Assembly: GCA_945871755.1 (NCBI GenBank)
Contig: CAMBWV010000010.1
Coordinates: 1-10,752 of the forward strand
DNA: 10,752 nt
Direction: 5' to 3'
From: an uncultured Bacteroidales bacterium
Lineage (GTDB): Bacteria > Bacteroidota > Bacteroidia > Bacteroidales > Bacteroidaceae
A program made the translations under genes and the position numbers. Below are positions 1 to 6,300 of the stretch, one piece after another. Under the pieces are notes generated by a model, which saw nothing but the letters and a program-made list of their open reading frames with translations, was not told where the DNA came from and searched no databases. Within the stretch, counting starts at the first letter, position 1; every line of letters begins with the position of its first letter.

Positions 1-16
1 ACAAACACCTTACTCA

Positions 17-35
17 CACCTTGCCAAGCAAGGTG
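17..35. repeat. Short perfect hairpin near window start
   Basis: CACCTTGC (17-24) and GCAAGGTG (28-35) form a perfect 8-base stem with a 3-base loop. No T-run follows directly on either strand, so it is not a clear intrinsic terminator. It may belong to the 3' end of a gene outside the window, but no open frame reaching the left edge could be recognised. Confidence 0.4.
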
Positions 36-154
36 CGGTACTTTCACGTTACTCCTTATCCTAACCTTGAACTGTTAAAAATGCGTCCCGAAAAATAAAT
101 ATCTTTTAACTCTCCATCTTCTTTGTCGCCGAAATTTCTACCGCAAACTCCAAG

Positions 155-220
155 AAAAATTCCGCTCTCTGAGAAAAAAATTCCGCTCTCAGAGGTAAAT
201 TTTTTTACCTCTGAGGTAAA
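155..220. repeat. Compact cluster of direct and inverted repeats
   Basis: AAAAATTCCGCTCTC occurs twice with a 21-base period (155-169 and 176-190). It runs into a perfect 10-base inverted repeat: CAGAGGTAAA at 190-199, TTTT, then TTTACCTCTG at 204-213. A further direct copy of GAGGTAAA follows at 213-220. On the minus strand the 21-base unit would read as a repeated Ser-Glu-Ser-Gly-Ile-Phe peptide in an ORF at 56-241, but that frame needs a TTG start just downstream of a terminator and is probably not a gene. The cluster looks like a non-coding intergenic repeat. Confidence 0.6.
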
Positions 221-246
221 ACAACCGTTTTTTTTGCCCAAAAAAA

Positions 247-277
247 GGAGAGAACCCCAGTGTTTAGGGCTCTCTCC
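247..277 (-). terminator. Intrinsic terminator, strongest on minus strand
   Basis: GGAGAGAACCC (247-257) pairs with GGGCTCTCTCC (267-277), giving an 11-base stem with one A-C mismatch and a 9-base loop. On the minus strand the stem is followed at once by seven T (plus-strand A-run 240-246), the classic Rho-independent layout. On the plus strand it is followed by TCTTTTCT, so it could also work weakly rightward for a gene left of the window. No minus-strand gene directly to its right was found. Confidence 0.6.
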
Positions 278-338
278 TCTTTTCTAGGACAAAGATAATA
301 CATTTTTCCGCGAAATCCAAATCGCGTTAACACTTCGC

Positions 339-376
339 AACAGTTCATCAACTGTTAATTTGCAGCGATTTGCAGC
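339..376. repeat. 7-base inverted repeat plus 10-base-period direct repeat
   Basis: AACAGTT (339-345) and AACTGTT (350-356) form a perfect hairpin with a CATC loop. Immediately after it ATTTGCAGC is repeated at 358-366 and 368-376, one helical turn apart. It lies about 130 bases upstream of the promoter of the caspase-like gene. It could be a regulator binding site, but nothing identifies the regulator. The rest of 377-500 is G-rich and holds only a 5-base inverted repeat (417-421 with 430-434). Confidence 0.35.
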
Positions 377-507
377 AGACGGGGGTTGGCGGGTTGTATA
401 TTACGAGGCGCACATGGAGGGGTGGGCATCCCTCGGCACGAAAGAAGGGGGAGGAAGAGTGGGCGCAGAGGGTTGCATACCCATACGATTCGTTATAGAG
501 CCGAAAA

Positions 508-538
508 TTGAGCCGTTCAAAATTTTTTTATAAATTTG
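508..538 (+). promoter_or_regulatory. Bacteroidetes-type promoter for the caspase-like gene
   Basis: A TTG (508-510) lies 20 bases before TAAATTTG (531-538), a full match to the Bacteroidetes primary-sigma pattern TTG-N19-21-TAnnTTTG. Transcription would start near 545, leaving a leader of about 155 bases before the ATG at 702. This is pattern matching, without transcript evidence. Confidence 0.65.
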
Positions 539-567
539 CGGTGACAAAACGACTAAGAACTGTTACT

Positions 568-633
568 CTGGATATTGCAACTCGCATGAAATGCACCTTT
601 GTGGTTGCTTCGTATTGTTGGATGACTATCCAG
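568..633 (+). other. Potentially folded leader of the caspase-like gene
   Basis: Three inverted repeats nest inside the predicted 5' leader: CTGGATA (568-574) with TATCCAG (627-633), GCAAC (577-581) with GTTGC (604-608), and GCAT (584-587) with ATGC (591-594) around GAA. The same stretch contains a 33-codon frame (586-687, ATG to TAA) ending 14 bases before the main start codon. The frame could be a leader peptide or chance. No known riboswitch was recognised. Confidence 0.35.
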
Positions 634-701
634 AACCGATTGAGCAAGTCGCAACGTTATCTACGAAATAAAAGGATTACAAAATAAAAAATCAAAGAAA
701 A

Positions 702-2573
702 ATGAAAGCAAAAATTTTGACATTATTGCTAAACACATTCATAGTATGTGCTTATGCGCAATCTTTTAAGAGTCAAGAGTTGAAATACAATGTGATAGGA
801 GATAATTCTGTTGAGGTGGCAGGTTGTATTGGAAAAGTGCCCCAGCATGTTACCATCCCTTCTACCGTATCGAATGGCGGAAAGACATATATAGTGGAAA
901 GAATTGGAGAAAAAGCATTCTATAAATCAGAATTATTATCGGTTGTTCTGCCAAACACAATCAAGAGCATTGAGGAATATGCTTTTTGTAAAAGCTTCTT
1001 AGAGAGCATTAAACTGCCCATTGGTTTGGAGCGTATTGAAGACTATGCTTTTTATAAATGTAGTTCATTGAAATATGTGTATTTCCCCCCTACTCCATTA
1101 GTATTGAGCGGAGCTTGCTTTAGCGAATGTCCAAATTTAATCAGACAAGAAGGCTACCATTCAGGAATAACGAGAACTGGTGGATATTTTACGGAAACTG
1201 GTGTATATTTTAGTTGGAGTTTTTACGGATCACCAATAGCGAACCAGCTCGATAGTGATGAGATAAGGAGAACATTTAGCTACAACTACGTATCCAAAAT
1301 ATATAAAGCCATGCAGGAGTGGCAGAAGAAAAAGACCTTTGAGACCGTTGACCAATGGCGTACACGCGTGACCAACCAAGCCAGGGAAAGAAAGCTGCAG
1401 CAATTTGTAAGTCAATTCAAGGATCAATACGTCAAAGAGCAATCTGCATATGCCAAACCCCAATTTACAATATCGCTTTATGACGATGATTACAATGTCT
1501 ATTCATTGGAGTCAAAAGGATATGGGGTAGTCTATGTTTCAGTTCCTGCATCTGAAAAAGACTTTTTTAAGGATAAATTCGGCTCTGCTAAAGTCATGCC
1601 TACCTATTGTATAAAGGATGACAATCTTGCATTAGCTTCCGTGTCTGTACAGATTGGGCAGAAAACTTACAAAACACCAGACATGATAGAAGAACCTATG
1701 GCAAATGATCTCGCAAGCATGGACTTGCCTCCTCTTGAAATCAACTTGAACGACAAAGAATCTTCCACTCCTGTCATCAGAACTGTGTCTTACGACAAAT
1801 CGTTGGACGAAAACATTCCTGTATCAGGAACAAAGGCAAACAACACCTTCGTCATAGCGATTGGTAACGAGAACTATCAGCTTGTACCAAGCGTCTCTTT
1901 TGCCGAAAACGACATGGAGGTATTCTGCAAGTATTGTCAGAAGACATTGGGTGTACCTATTGCCAACATACGTAAATACAAGGATGCAACCTTCGGCGTG
2001 ATGTTGTCGGCACTTAACGATCTGAAAGACATTGCCGAAGCCTACAATGGGGATATCAATGTGCTGTTCTATTATGCCGGTCATGGTTTTCCGGATGAGA
2101 AAAGCCGCAAGGCCTATCTTCTTCCCGTTGACGCTGATGGTAAGCAGTCAGAAGTCTGCTTCCCCATCTCCCGCTTGTATTCTGAACTCGCTGCACTCAA
2201 CAGCAAGTCAACAGTTGTCTTCATGGATGCCTGTTTCTCTGGGGCTCAACGAGGAGATGGTATGCTGGCTTCCGCTCGCGGAGTAGCCATTGAGGTAAAG
2301 GAAGAGATGATTCAAGGCAACCTTGTCGTCTTCTCTGCTGCGTCGGGTGACGAGACAGCTTATCCTTATAAGGAAAAAGGGCATGGAATGTTCACCTATT
2401 TCCTATTGAAGAAAGTGCAAGAAACGAAAGGTGCTGTAACATTGGGTGAGCTTTCTGATTACATCATCACGAATGTAAAACGCCAGTCTGTTGTGATCAA
2501 TCGCAAAAGCCAGACACCAACGGTGATACACTCCGAGAGCGTTGGCATGGGGTGGCGAACAAAGCCCCTTTGA
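702..2573 (+). CDS. Secreted LRR (BspA-type) protein with C-terminal caspase-like peptidase domain
   Basis: This 623-residue protein begins with a signal peptide (about 1-19, hydrophobic core then Ala-Tyr-Ala before Gln20), so it should act in the periplasm or at the surface. Residues about 65-130 carry BspA-type leucine-rich repeats of about 23 residues (pattern AF-x-L-x-V-x-LP-x-I). Residues about 185-250 are rich in charged residues and probably helical, with an EWQKKKTFE segment of a kind I associate with Bacteroidetes caspase-like proteins. The caspase-like (peptidase C14/metacaspase) domain starts near Asn381 (NTFVIAIGN). It has the catalytic His461 in YYAGHG and Cys511 in DACFSG, plus the late GHGMFTYFLL segment, so the dyad is intact. 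The ATG at 702 follows an A-rich leader typical of the group. No C-terminal sorting domain is visible. The first half is notably AT-rich compared with the genes downstream. Substrate and role are unknown; LRRs suggest binding of a protein partner. Confidence 0.88.
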   Translation: MKAKILTLLLNTFIVCAYAQSFKSQELKYNVIGDNSVEVAGCIGKVPQHVTIPSTVSNGGKTYIVERIGEKAFYKSELLSVVLPNTIKSIEEYAFCKSFLESIKLPIGLERIEDYAFYKCSSLKYVYFPPTPLVLSGACFSECPNLIRQEGYHSGITRTGGYFTETGVYFSWSFYGSPIANQLDSDEIRRTFSYNYVSKIYKAMQEWQKKKTFETVDQWRTRVTNQARERKLQQFVSQFKDQYVKEQSAYAKPQFTISLYDDDYNVYSLESKGYGVVYVSVPASEKDFFKDKFGSAKVMPTYCIKDDNLALASVSVQIGQKTYKTPDMIEEPMANDLASMDLPPLEINLNDKESSTPVIRTVSYDKSLDENIPVSGTKANNTFVIAIGNENYQLVPSVSFAENDMEVFCKYCQKTLGVPIANIRKYKDATFGVMLSALNDLKDIAEAYNGDINVLFYYAGHGFPDEKSRKAYLLPVDADGKQSEVCFPISRLYSELAALNSKSTVVFMDACFSGAQRGDGMLASARGVAIEVKEEMIQGNLVVFSAASGDETAYPYKEKGHGMFTYFLLKKVQETKGAVTLGELSDYIITNVKRQSVVINRKSQTPTVIHSESVGMGWRTKPL

Positions 2574-2575
2574 TG

Positions 2576-2949
2576 AAGGTAGGTTCTATCAATTAGATTC
2601 AAGTTTCGCAAGTGTTCACTTGTAGCTGACAAGCGTTTAAGGAGCGGGCTGAAAGCCCAGCAAGCGCATAGCCCAGGGCAACGCCCTGGGTAGATTAGCC
2701 GCCGCTATTGCGCCCTGAAAGGGCAAAAGCGTAAGAACCCAGGTAAAGCGTCCATCCTTTCATTACACCATATTATATATGCTTTTGCCCTTTCAGGGCG
2801 AAAGCCTTCTATGTCTTTCCATCACCCAGGGCGCCGCTTCGCTCTGCCCTGGGCTAGGCGCGAGCTGCCCTTTCAGGGCGTGCCTTGAACGCTTGCGCTT
2901 ATTCTCTGATTCAACTTGCGCAACTTGAATAATTTATAGAACCTACCTT
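2576..2949. repeat. Palindromic intergenic repeat island with perfect 14-base terminal inverted repeats
   Basis: The ends AAGGTAGGTTCTAT (2576-2589) and ATAGAACCTACCTT (2936-2949) are perfect inverted copies. Just inside, ATTCAAGTTTCGCAAG (2597-2612) matches the reverse complement of 2915-2930 at 15 of 16 bases. Nearer the centre, 2711-2730 and 2781-2800 are a perfect 20-base inverted pair, each containing the GCCCTGAAAGGGC mini-hairpin; a third GCCC-TTTCA-GGGC copy is at 2867-2879. Two CCCAGGGC/GCCCTGGG hairpins lie at 2672-2690 and 2825-2853, and a GGGCT-GAA-AGCCC hairpin at 2646-2658. The whole is thus two inverted units of about 170 bases, like bacterial REP/BIME elements. It has no ORF, and no target duplication was seen. 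It begins 2 bases after the caspase-like gene's stop codon and may serve as its transcription end. Confidence 0.85.
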
Positions 2950-3022
2950 TACAGAATGTGCTAAAGCACAGCGACAGGCAGGATTTTTGGCCCTTCGCCC
3001 TCCCTATTTCACAAAAAAATCC

Positions 3023-3030
3023 CATATTTG
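3023..3030 (+). promoter_or_regulatory. Possible -7 box upstream of the 153-residue exported protein
   Basis: CATATTTG (3023-3030) matches TAnnTTTG at all fixed positions except the first. A convincing upstream TTG at 19-21 bases was not seen; the nearest, at 2987-2989, is too far. If used, transcription would start near 3037 and give a leader of about 32 bases, which fits the ATG at 3069. Confidence 0.35.
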
Positions 3031-3068
3031 CAAGGCACAAAAACAAAATTTCAAAAAAACAACAGCGT

Positions 3069-3530
3069 ATGCGACACACACTTACCCTTCTTTTGGCTCT
3101 CTGTCTGGGCACAGTTGCAGCCCTGGCCGACGGCTACAGGAGTCTGATTGTGACGTTCCAGGACGGCACGACCAGCCAACTCAATCTCACCGATGGGATG
3201 CAAACGAAGTTTACTACAACGCAGGTGCGTTTTGTGGATGGCGCCACGATGGTGACCTTCGACAAGACCACCGTTGCTTCTTGGCGATTCGATGAATCCG
3301 TAGGTATCCGCAGCGTACAGGGCGAGGCCGCTGCCCCTGCCATCGCGGGCCGCACCGTTCGCCTAAGCGCAGTGCCCGCGGGCACAACCGTGCGCGTTGT
3401 GACTGCCGATGGACGCACGATTGTCAGCGAGACCGTTGCGGGCAACTACGAGATTAGCCTTCAGGGTCAGCCCGCTGGTACATATATAATAGGTGTCGGC
3501 CAGCAGGCTTTCAAGATTCACATTAAGTAG
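3069..3530 (+). CDS. Small exported protein of unknown function with C-terminal sorting-like domain
   Basis: I do not recognise a named family. The frame opens at 2958, but the start at 3069 is preferred: it begins MRHTLTLLLALCLG, a good signal peptide (about 1-21, cleaved after Ala-Leu-Ala), whereas the extra 37 upstream residues are polar and overlap the possible promoter. The mature protein (153 residues in all) has an N-terminal strand-rich part (VTFQDGTTSQLNL to VASWRFD) of a kind common in small secreted Bacteroidales proteins. Its C-terminus has a VRVVTADGRTIV strand and ends in PAGTYIIGVGQQAFKIHIK. That ending resembles type A sorting domains of the type IX secretion system, so surface delivery is plausible but inferred. 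It lies 36 bases before the next gene and probably shares its transcript. A copy of the island end motif GTAGGTTCTAT overlaps its TAG stop codon. Confidence 0.72.
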   Translation: MRHTLTLLLALCLGTVAALADGYRSLIVTFQDGTTSQLNLTDGMQTKFTTTQVRFVDGATMVTFDKTTVASWRFDESVGIRSVQGEAAAPAIAGRTVRLSAVPAGTTVRVVTADGRTIVSETVAGNYEISLQGQPAGTYIIGVGQQAFKIHIK

Positions 3531-3537
3531 GTTCTAT
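3527..3537. repeat. Third copy of the island end motif GTAGGTTCTAT
   Basis: Eleven bases at 3527-3537 are identical to 2579-2589 and are the inverse of 2936-2946. The copy starts one base before the TAG stop codon of the 153-residue protein gene. As a result that whole gene lies between inverted copies of the motif (2936-2946 and 3527-3537). Confidence 0.7.
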
Positions 3538-3566
3538 ATCACATCTTGATTCCCCTAGCAAAGAAA

Positions 3567-6158
3567 ATGAAAAAGTTCTATACCCTTCTATCTATTGCCT
3601 GCCTGGCCTTCGTGGGCCTTTGGGCGGGCACCAGCGACCGCCTTGACCTCCTGCGCGCCGACGGCTCGTTCGTTTCCTTCATGACGCAGGACATCGACAG
3701 CATCACCTACGAGCGCGAGGGCGATGGCACGGCCTTCACCCACATGACCGTGTGGACCAACTACGGAGTGCAGGAGCAGTTTAGCTTGGCCGAATATACC
3801 ACCGTTCGCTACGTGGGCATTGGCAAGGAGTACTACGAGATACAGCGCTCCTACGAGGACGAGGCGCCCCTCGTCATGCTCGATTGCATCAACAACGACC
3901 ACACGCTCTCCCACGAACATCCCGTGGATTGGACGGCCCAGCGTGCTGGCAGGAAGGTGCACTTCGTCGTGCGCCCCATCCCTGGCTACGACTACCAGCT
4001 CGAGATTAAAGGTCTCTACACAGGCCGCATCTACACCTCCGACCCCAGTTTCGTATTCTGGGAGCGCAAGGAGGACAATGTACTGCAGCAGGACGCGCTC
4101 TGCTTCTTCATGCCCAACGAACCCGTGTCCATCGCCGCTGCTCCCGTGGAGCGCACCACGTATGAAGGCCGCGACTTCGTGGGCGACTACAAGGGTTACG
4201 GCGTTGGCCTAGCCGCTGGTGAGGCCCTTTTGGACGCTTCGCAGCCCACCTTCCAGATGCAACTGCGCGCCAGCGGTGCGCTCAGCGCTTCCTCCACCGA
4301 TGCCCAGGCTTACAACCTGCTCCACTGGTATCGCTACAACGAAGAGACGGGCACCTTCAGCTATTACTACGAGGATGAGAACCCCGACGACGATGACGAC
4401 CTCGAACTGCGCGACCAGCCCACCTATGGCGCCAATGGTACGTTCTTCGCTGGCGATGTAGCCGTGGTGGATATTCACGACTACGACAACGATCAGATTG
4501 CCAACACGCGCGTCTATCTTGTGGCCAAGGGCGACTTCGACTACACTTGCGCCAACCGCGATGCCTCAGCCTATCAGTCGCTCGTCGAGATGCGCCCGAA
4601 GGATGGCACCGACGCGCGCTGGTTCTTCTTCAACAACTACGGCTACACCGTCACCGAGGCCACCCTTGAATTCCGCTCGGGCACATCCATCGGACAGCCC
4701 TGCGAGGCCCTCGTCAGCTACGACGGTGATATCCGCTTCCTCTACACCCTCAAGGACGGCGAAAGCCAAGGCACCTTCACCCCGCGCGGCAAGGAGGCTG
4801 GCATTTATACCTCGGCCGACGGCCAGGGAGCCGGACTGCAACTGGACGGCTTCGGCGTGGCACAGTACGATGATCGCACGTACGACTACACCATTGAATC
4901 GGGCGTGGTGACCATCGAGATCAACGGCCAGCCCACGCAGTTTGTCCTCGATATGCAGGCACATACCTACACCCTCGCCGCCAACGACAACTGGGAGGGC
5001 TACGACACCTACGAGAATACCTCCGCCCTAGGCTCTTACTGCGGCGGCGACGAGCAGACGAAGAACAACATCACCATTCTCCTCAACCAAAACCTCATGG
5101 GCACCGAGCGCGCAGGCTATGCCGCCATCAGCGTGAACATCTACAACGGCACGGGCCAGTGGATCAACGCTGTGAGCGACTGTCAGCGCTACCTCTACGA
5201 TGCACAGACGCGCACGCTGACCATCACCAACGTCCTCGTGGGCAATGCCAACGGCGGTTCCTCCCGTCGCGACCTCGCCTTCGTCCTTAGCCAGGACGGC
5301 AAGCAGCTCTACATGACAGGCGATGCACGCATCTATGCCACCTCCTACGAAGGCAGCTACGTCACCGTCGATGCCGCCCATGCCATGAACGCCGTTATCC
5401 TCCAGGCCCCCGAGCTCTACGATGCCTACAAGGCGAAGGTCAACGTGAACTACTTCGGCTCGGAATATCAGGGCGATGCCGTGCTCAAGATAGACGCTGA
5501 CGCCAACGGCAATGCCAAGGAGGGCTACGCATCCCTGACCATCTCGGCCATGGGAAGCAACCTGCTGGATGGCTGTGTGCCTTACGAAATCAAGGGTATG
5601 AAACTCATCCTCAAGGGATACACCGTGGGCGATGGCTCTTACGGAGAATACACCACCGATATTGAGTTTGACATCACCGCCGACGCTCGCCTCTTGGGCA
5701 AAGGCACATACAACGGCACGGGTATGACGGCTGGCTTTATGAGCGTCAACCTCGACAACACCGAGTTCATGCCCGACCTTCCCGCCAAGGAATTGGCCGC
5801 TGAATACACGGGCAAGTACTATCTCGGTGCCGACGATGGCGAAAGCGAAGTGGCCACCGTCAATGCCAAACTCCAACTCGACCGAAAGGCTGACGGCTCG
5901 ATTGCCGATGGATATGCCTACTTTGAGGTGAAATCGGCAGCCGTGAAGTTTGGCCAGAAGAGCGTTCCCTACGAAATCACCAACGGCAAACTCATCCTCA
6001 AGGGCTACGGCCTCGACGGAAAACCCGAAGCCGACGTAGTCTTCACCATCAACGCCGATGGCACACTGCAAGGCGAAGGCAAACTTCGCGGCCTGTACTC
6101 CACCGGCAGCGGATTCTGGGTGGACTTGGGCCACGGCGCTCTCAGCCCTGTTGAGTAA
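3567..6158 (+). CDS. Large exported protein of unknown function with duplicated beta-rich modules
   Basis: I recognise no named family. The frame opens at a TTG at 3546, but the ATG at 3567 is preferred because it follows an A-rich stretch and begins MKKFYTLLSIACLAFVGLWA, a clear signal peptide (1-20), giving 863 residues. Residues about 21-85 repeat the theme of the upstream small protein (DRLDLLRADGSFVSF, then ITYE), a module common at the start of Bacteroidales surface proteins. The C-terminus holds two related modules, about 621-735 and 747-863. Both carry VPYEI (671 and 800) followed by KLILKGY, and a D-[IV]-x-F-[DT]-I-x-AD strand. Less similar strand-rich units precede them. An acidic run of five Asp (274-278) and D305-Y-D-N-D309 could bind cations. 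No catalytic motif, membrane anchor or clear sorting signal was seen. It is GC-richer than the caspase-like gene and converges on gpmI. Confidence 0.78.
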   Translation: MKKFYTLLSIACLAFVGLWAGTSDRLDLLRADGSFVSFMTQDIDSITYEREGDGTAFTHMTVWTNYGVQEQFSLAEYTTVRYVGIGKEYYEIQRSYEDEAPLVMLDCINNDHTLSHEHPVDWTAQRAGRKVHFVVRPIPGYDYQLEIKGLYTGRIYTSDPSFVFWERKEDNVLQQDALCFFMPNEPVSIAAAPVERTTYEGRDFVGDYKGYGVGLAAGEALLDASQPTFQMQLRASGALSASSTDAQAYNLLHWYRYNEETGTFSYYYEDENPDDDDDLELRDQPTYGANGTFFAGDVAVVDIHDYDNDQIANTRVYLVAKGDFDYTCANRDASAYQSLVEMRPKDGTDARWFFFNNYGYTVTEATLEFRSGTSIGQPCEALVSYDGDIRFLYTLKDGESQGTFTPRGKEAGIYTSADGQGAGLQLDGFGVAQYDDRTYDYTIESGVVTIEINGQPTQFVLDMQAHTYTLAANDNWEGYDTYENTSALGSYCGGDEQTKNNITILLNQNLMGTERAGYAAISVNIYNGTGQWINAVSDCQRYLYDAQTRTLTITNVLVGNANGGSSRRDLAFVLSQDGKQLYMTGDARIYATSYEGSYVTVDAAHAMNAVILQAPELYDAYKAKVNVNYFGSEYQGDAVLKIDADANGNAKEGYASLTISAMGSNLLDGCVPYEIKGMKLILKGYTVGDGSYGEYTTDIEFDITADARLLGKGTYNGTGMTAGFMSVNLDNTEFMPDLPAKELAAEYTGKYYLGADDGESEVATVNAKLQLDRKADGSIADGYAYFEVKSAAVKFGQKSVPYEITNGKLILKGYGLDGKPEADVVFTINADGTLQGEGKLRGLYSTGSGFWVDLGHGALSPVE

Positions 6159-6241
6159 GGGCGGCGGCCTGCTTTGGCCCGCCTCCTCGGTCTTGGCCTT
6201 CCTCGGCCTCCCCCCTTCTTTCGGCCTTTAACAAAGACAAA

Positions 6242-6279
6242 AACATCGAGGGGCACCGCGTGCGGTGCCCCTCGATGTT
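6242..6279 (-). terminator. Intrinsic terminator of gpmI
   Basis: The 18 bases 6242-6259 and the 18 bases 6262-6279 are perfect reverse complements (AACATCGAGGGGCACCGC on the left), separated by two bases. Read leftward, the stem is followed by TTTTTGTCTTTG, so it is a strong terminator for the minus-strand gpmI, whose stop codon lies 22 bases away. Read rightward it is followed by GCATTGATAG without a T-run, so it is less suited to the converging plus-strand gene. Between 6159 and 6230 there is only a CT- and GGCC-rich low-complexity stretch. Confidence 0.85.
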
Positions 6280-6300
6280 GCATTGATAGGGTTGTTGTGC

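Noticed and set aside
56-241. A 61-residue minus-strand frame with a repeated SESGIF peptide
   Set aside because: It needs a TTG start placed directly after an intrinsic terminator, and its repetitive peptide simply translates the 21-base DNA repeat. It is not credible as a gene.
2576-2949. An insertion sequence
   Set aside because: There are terminal inverted repeats, but no transposase frame and no visible target-site duplication, so it can only be a non-autonomous or REP-like element.
2958-3068. N-terminal extension of the 153-residue protein to a start at 2958
   Set aside because: It would bury the signal peptide behind 37 polar residues and place the possible -7 box inside the coding region. 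The ATG at 3069 fits an exported protein.
5028-6134. A 368-codon minus-strand open frame inside the 863-residue protein gene
   Set aside because: Composition is typical of an antisense shadow of a GC-rich gene. There is no promoter, leader or domain, while the plus-strand frame has a signal peptide and duplicated modules.
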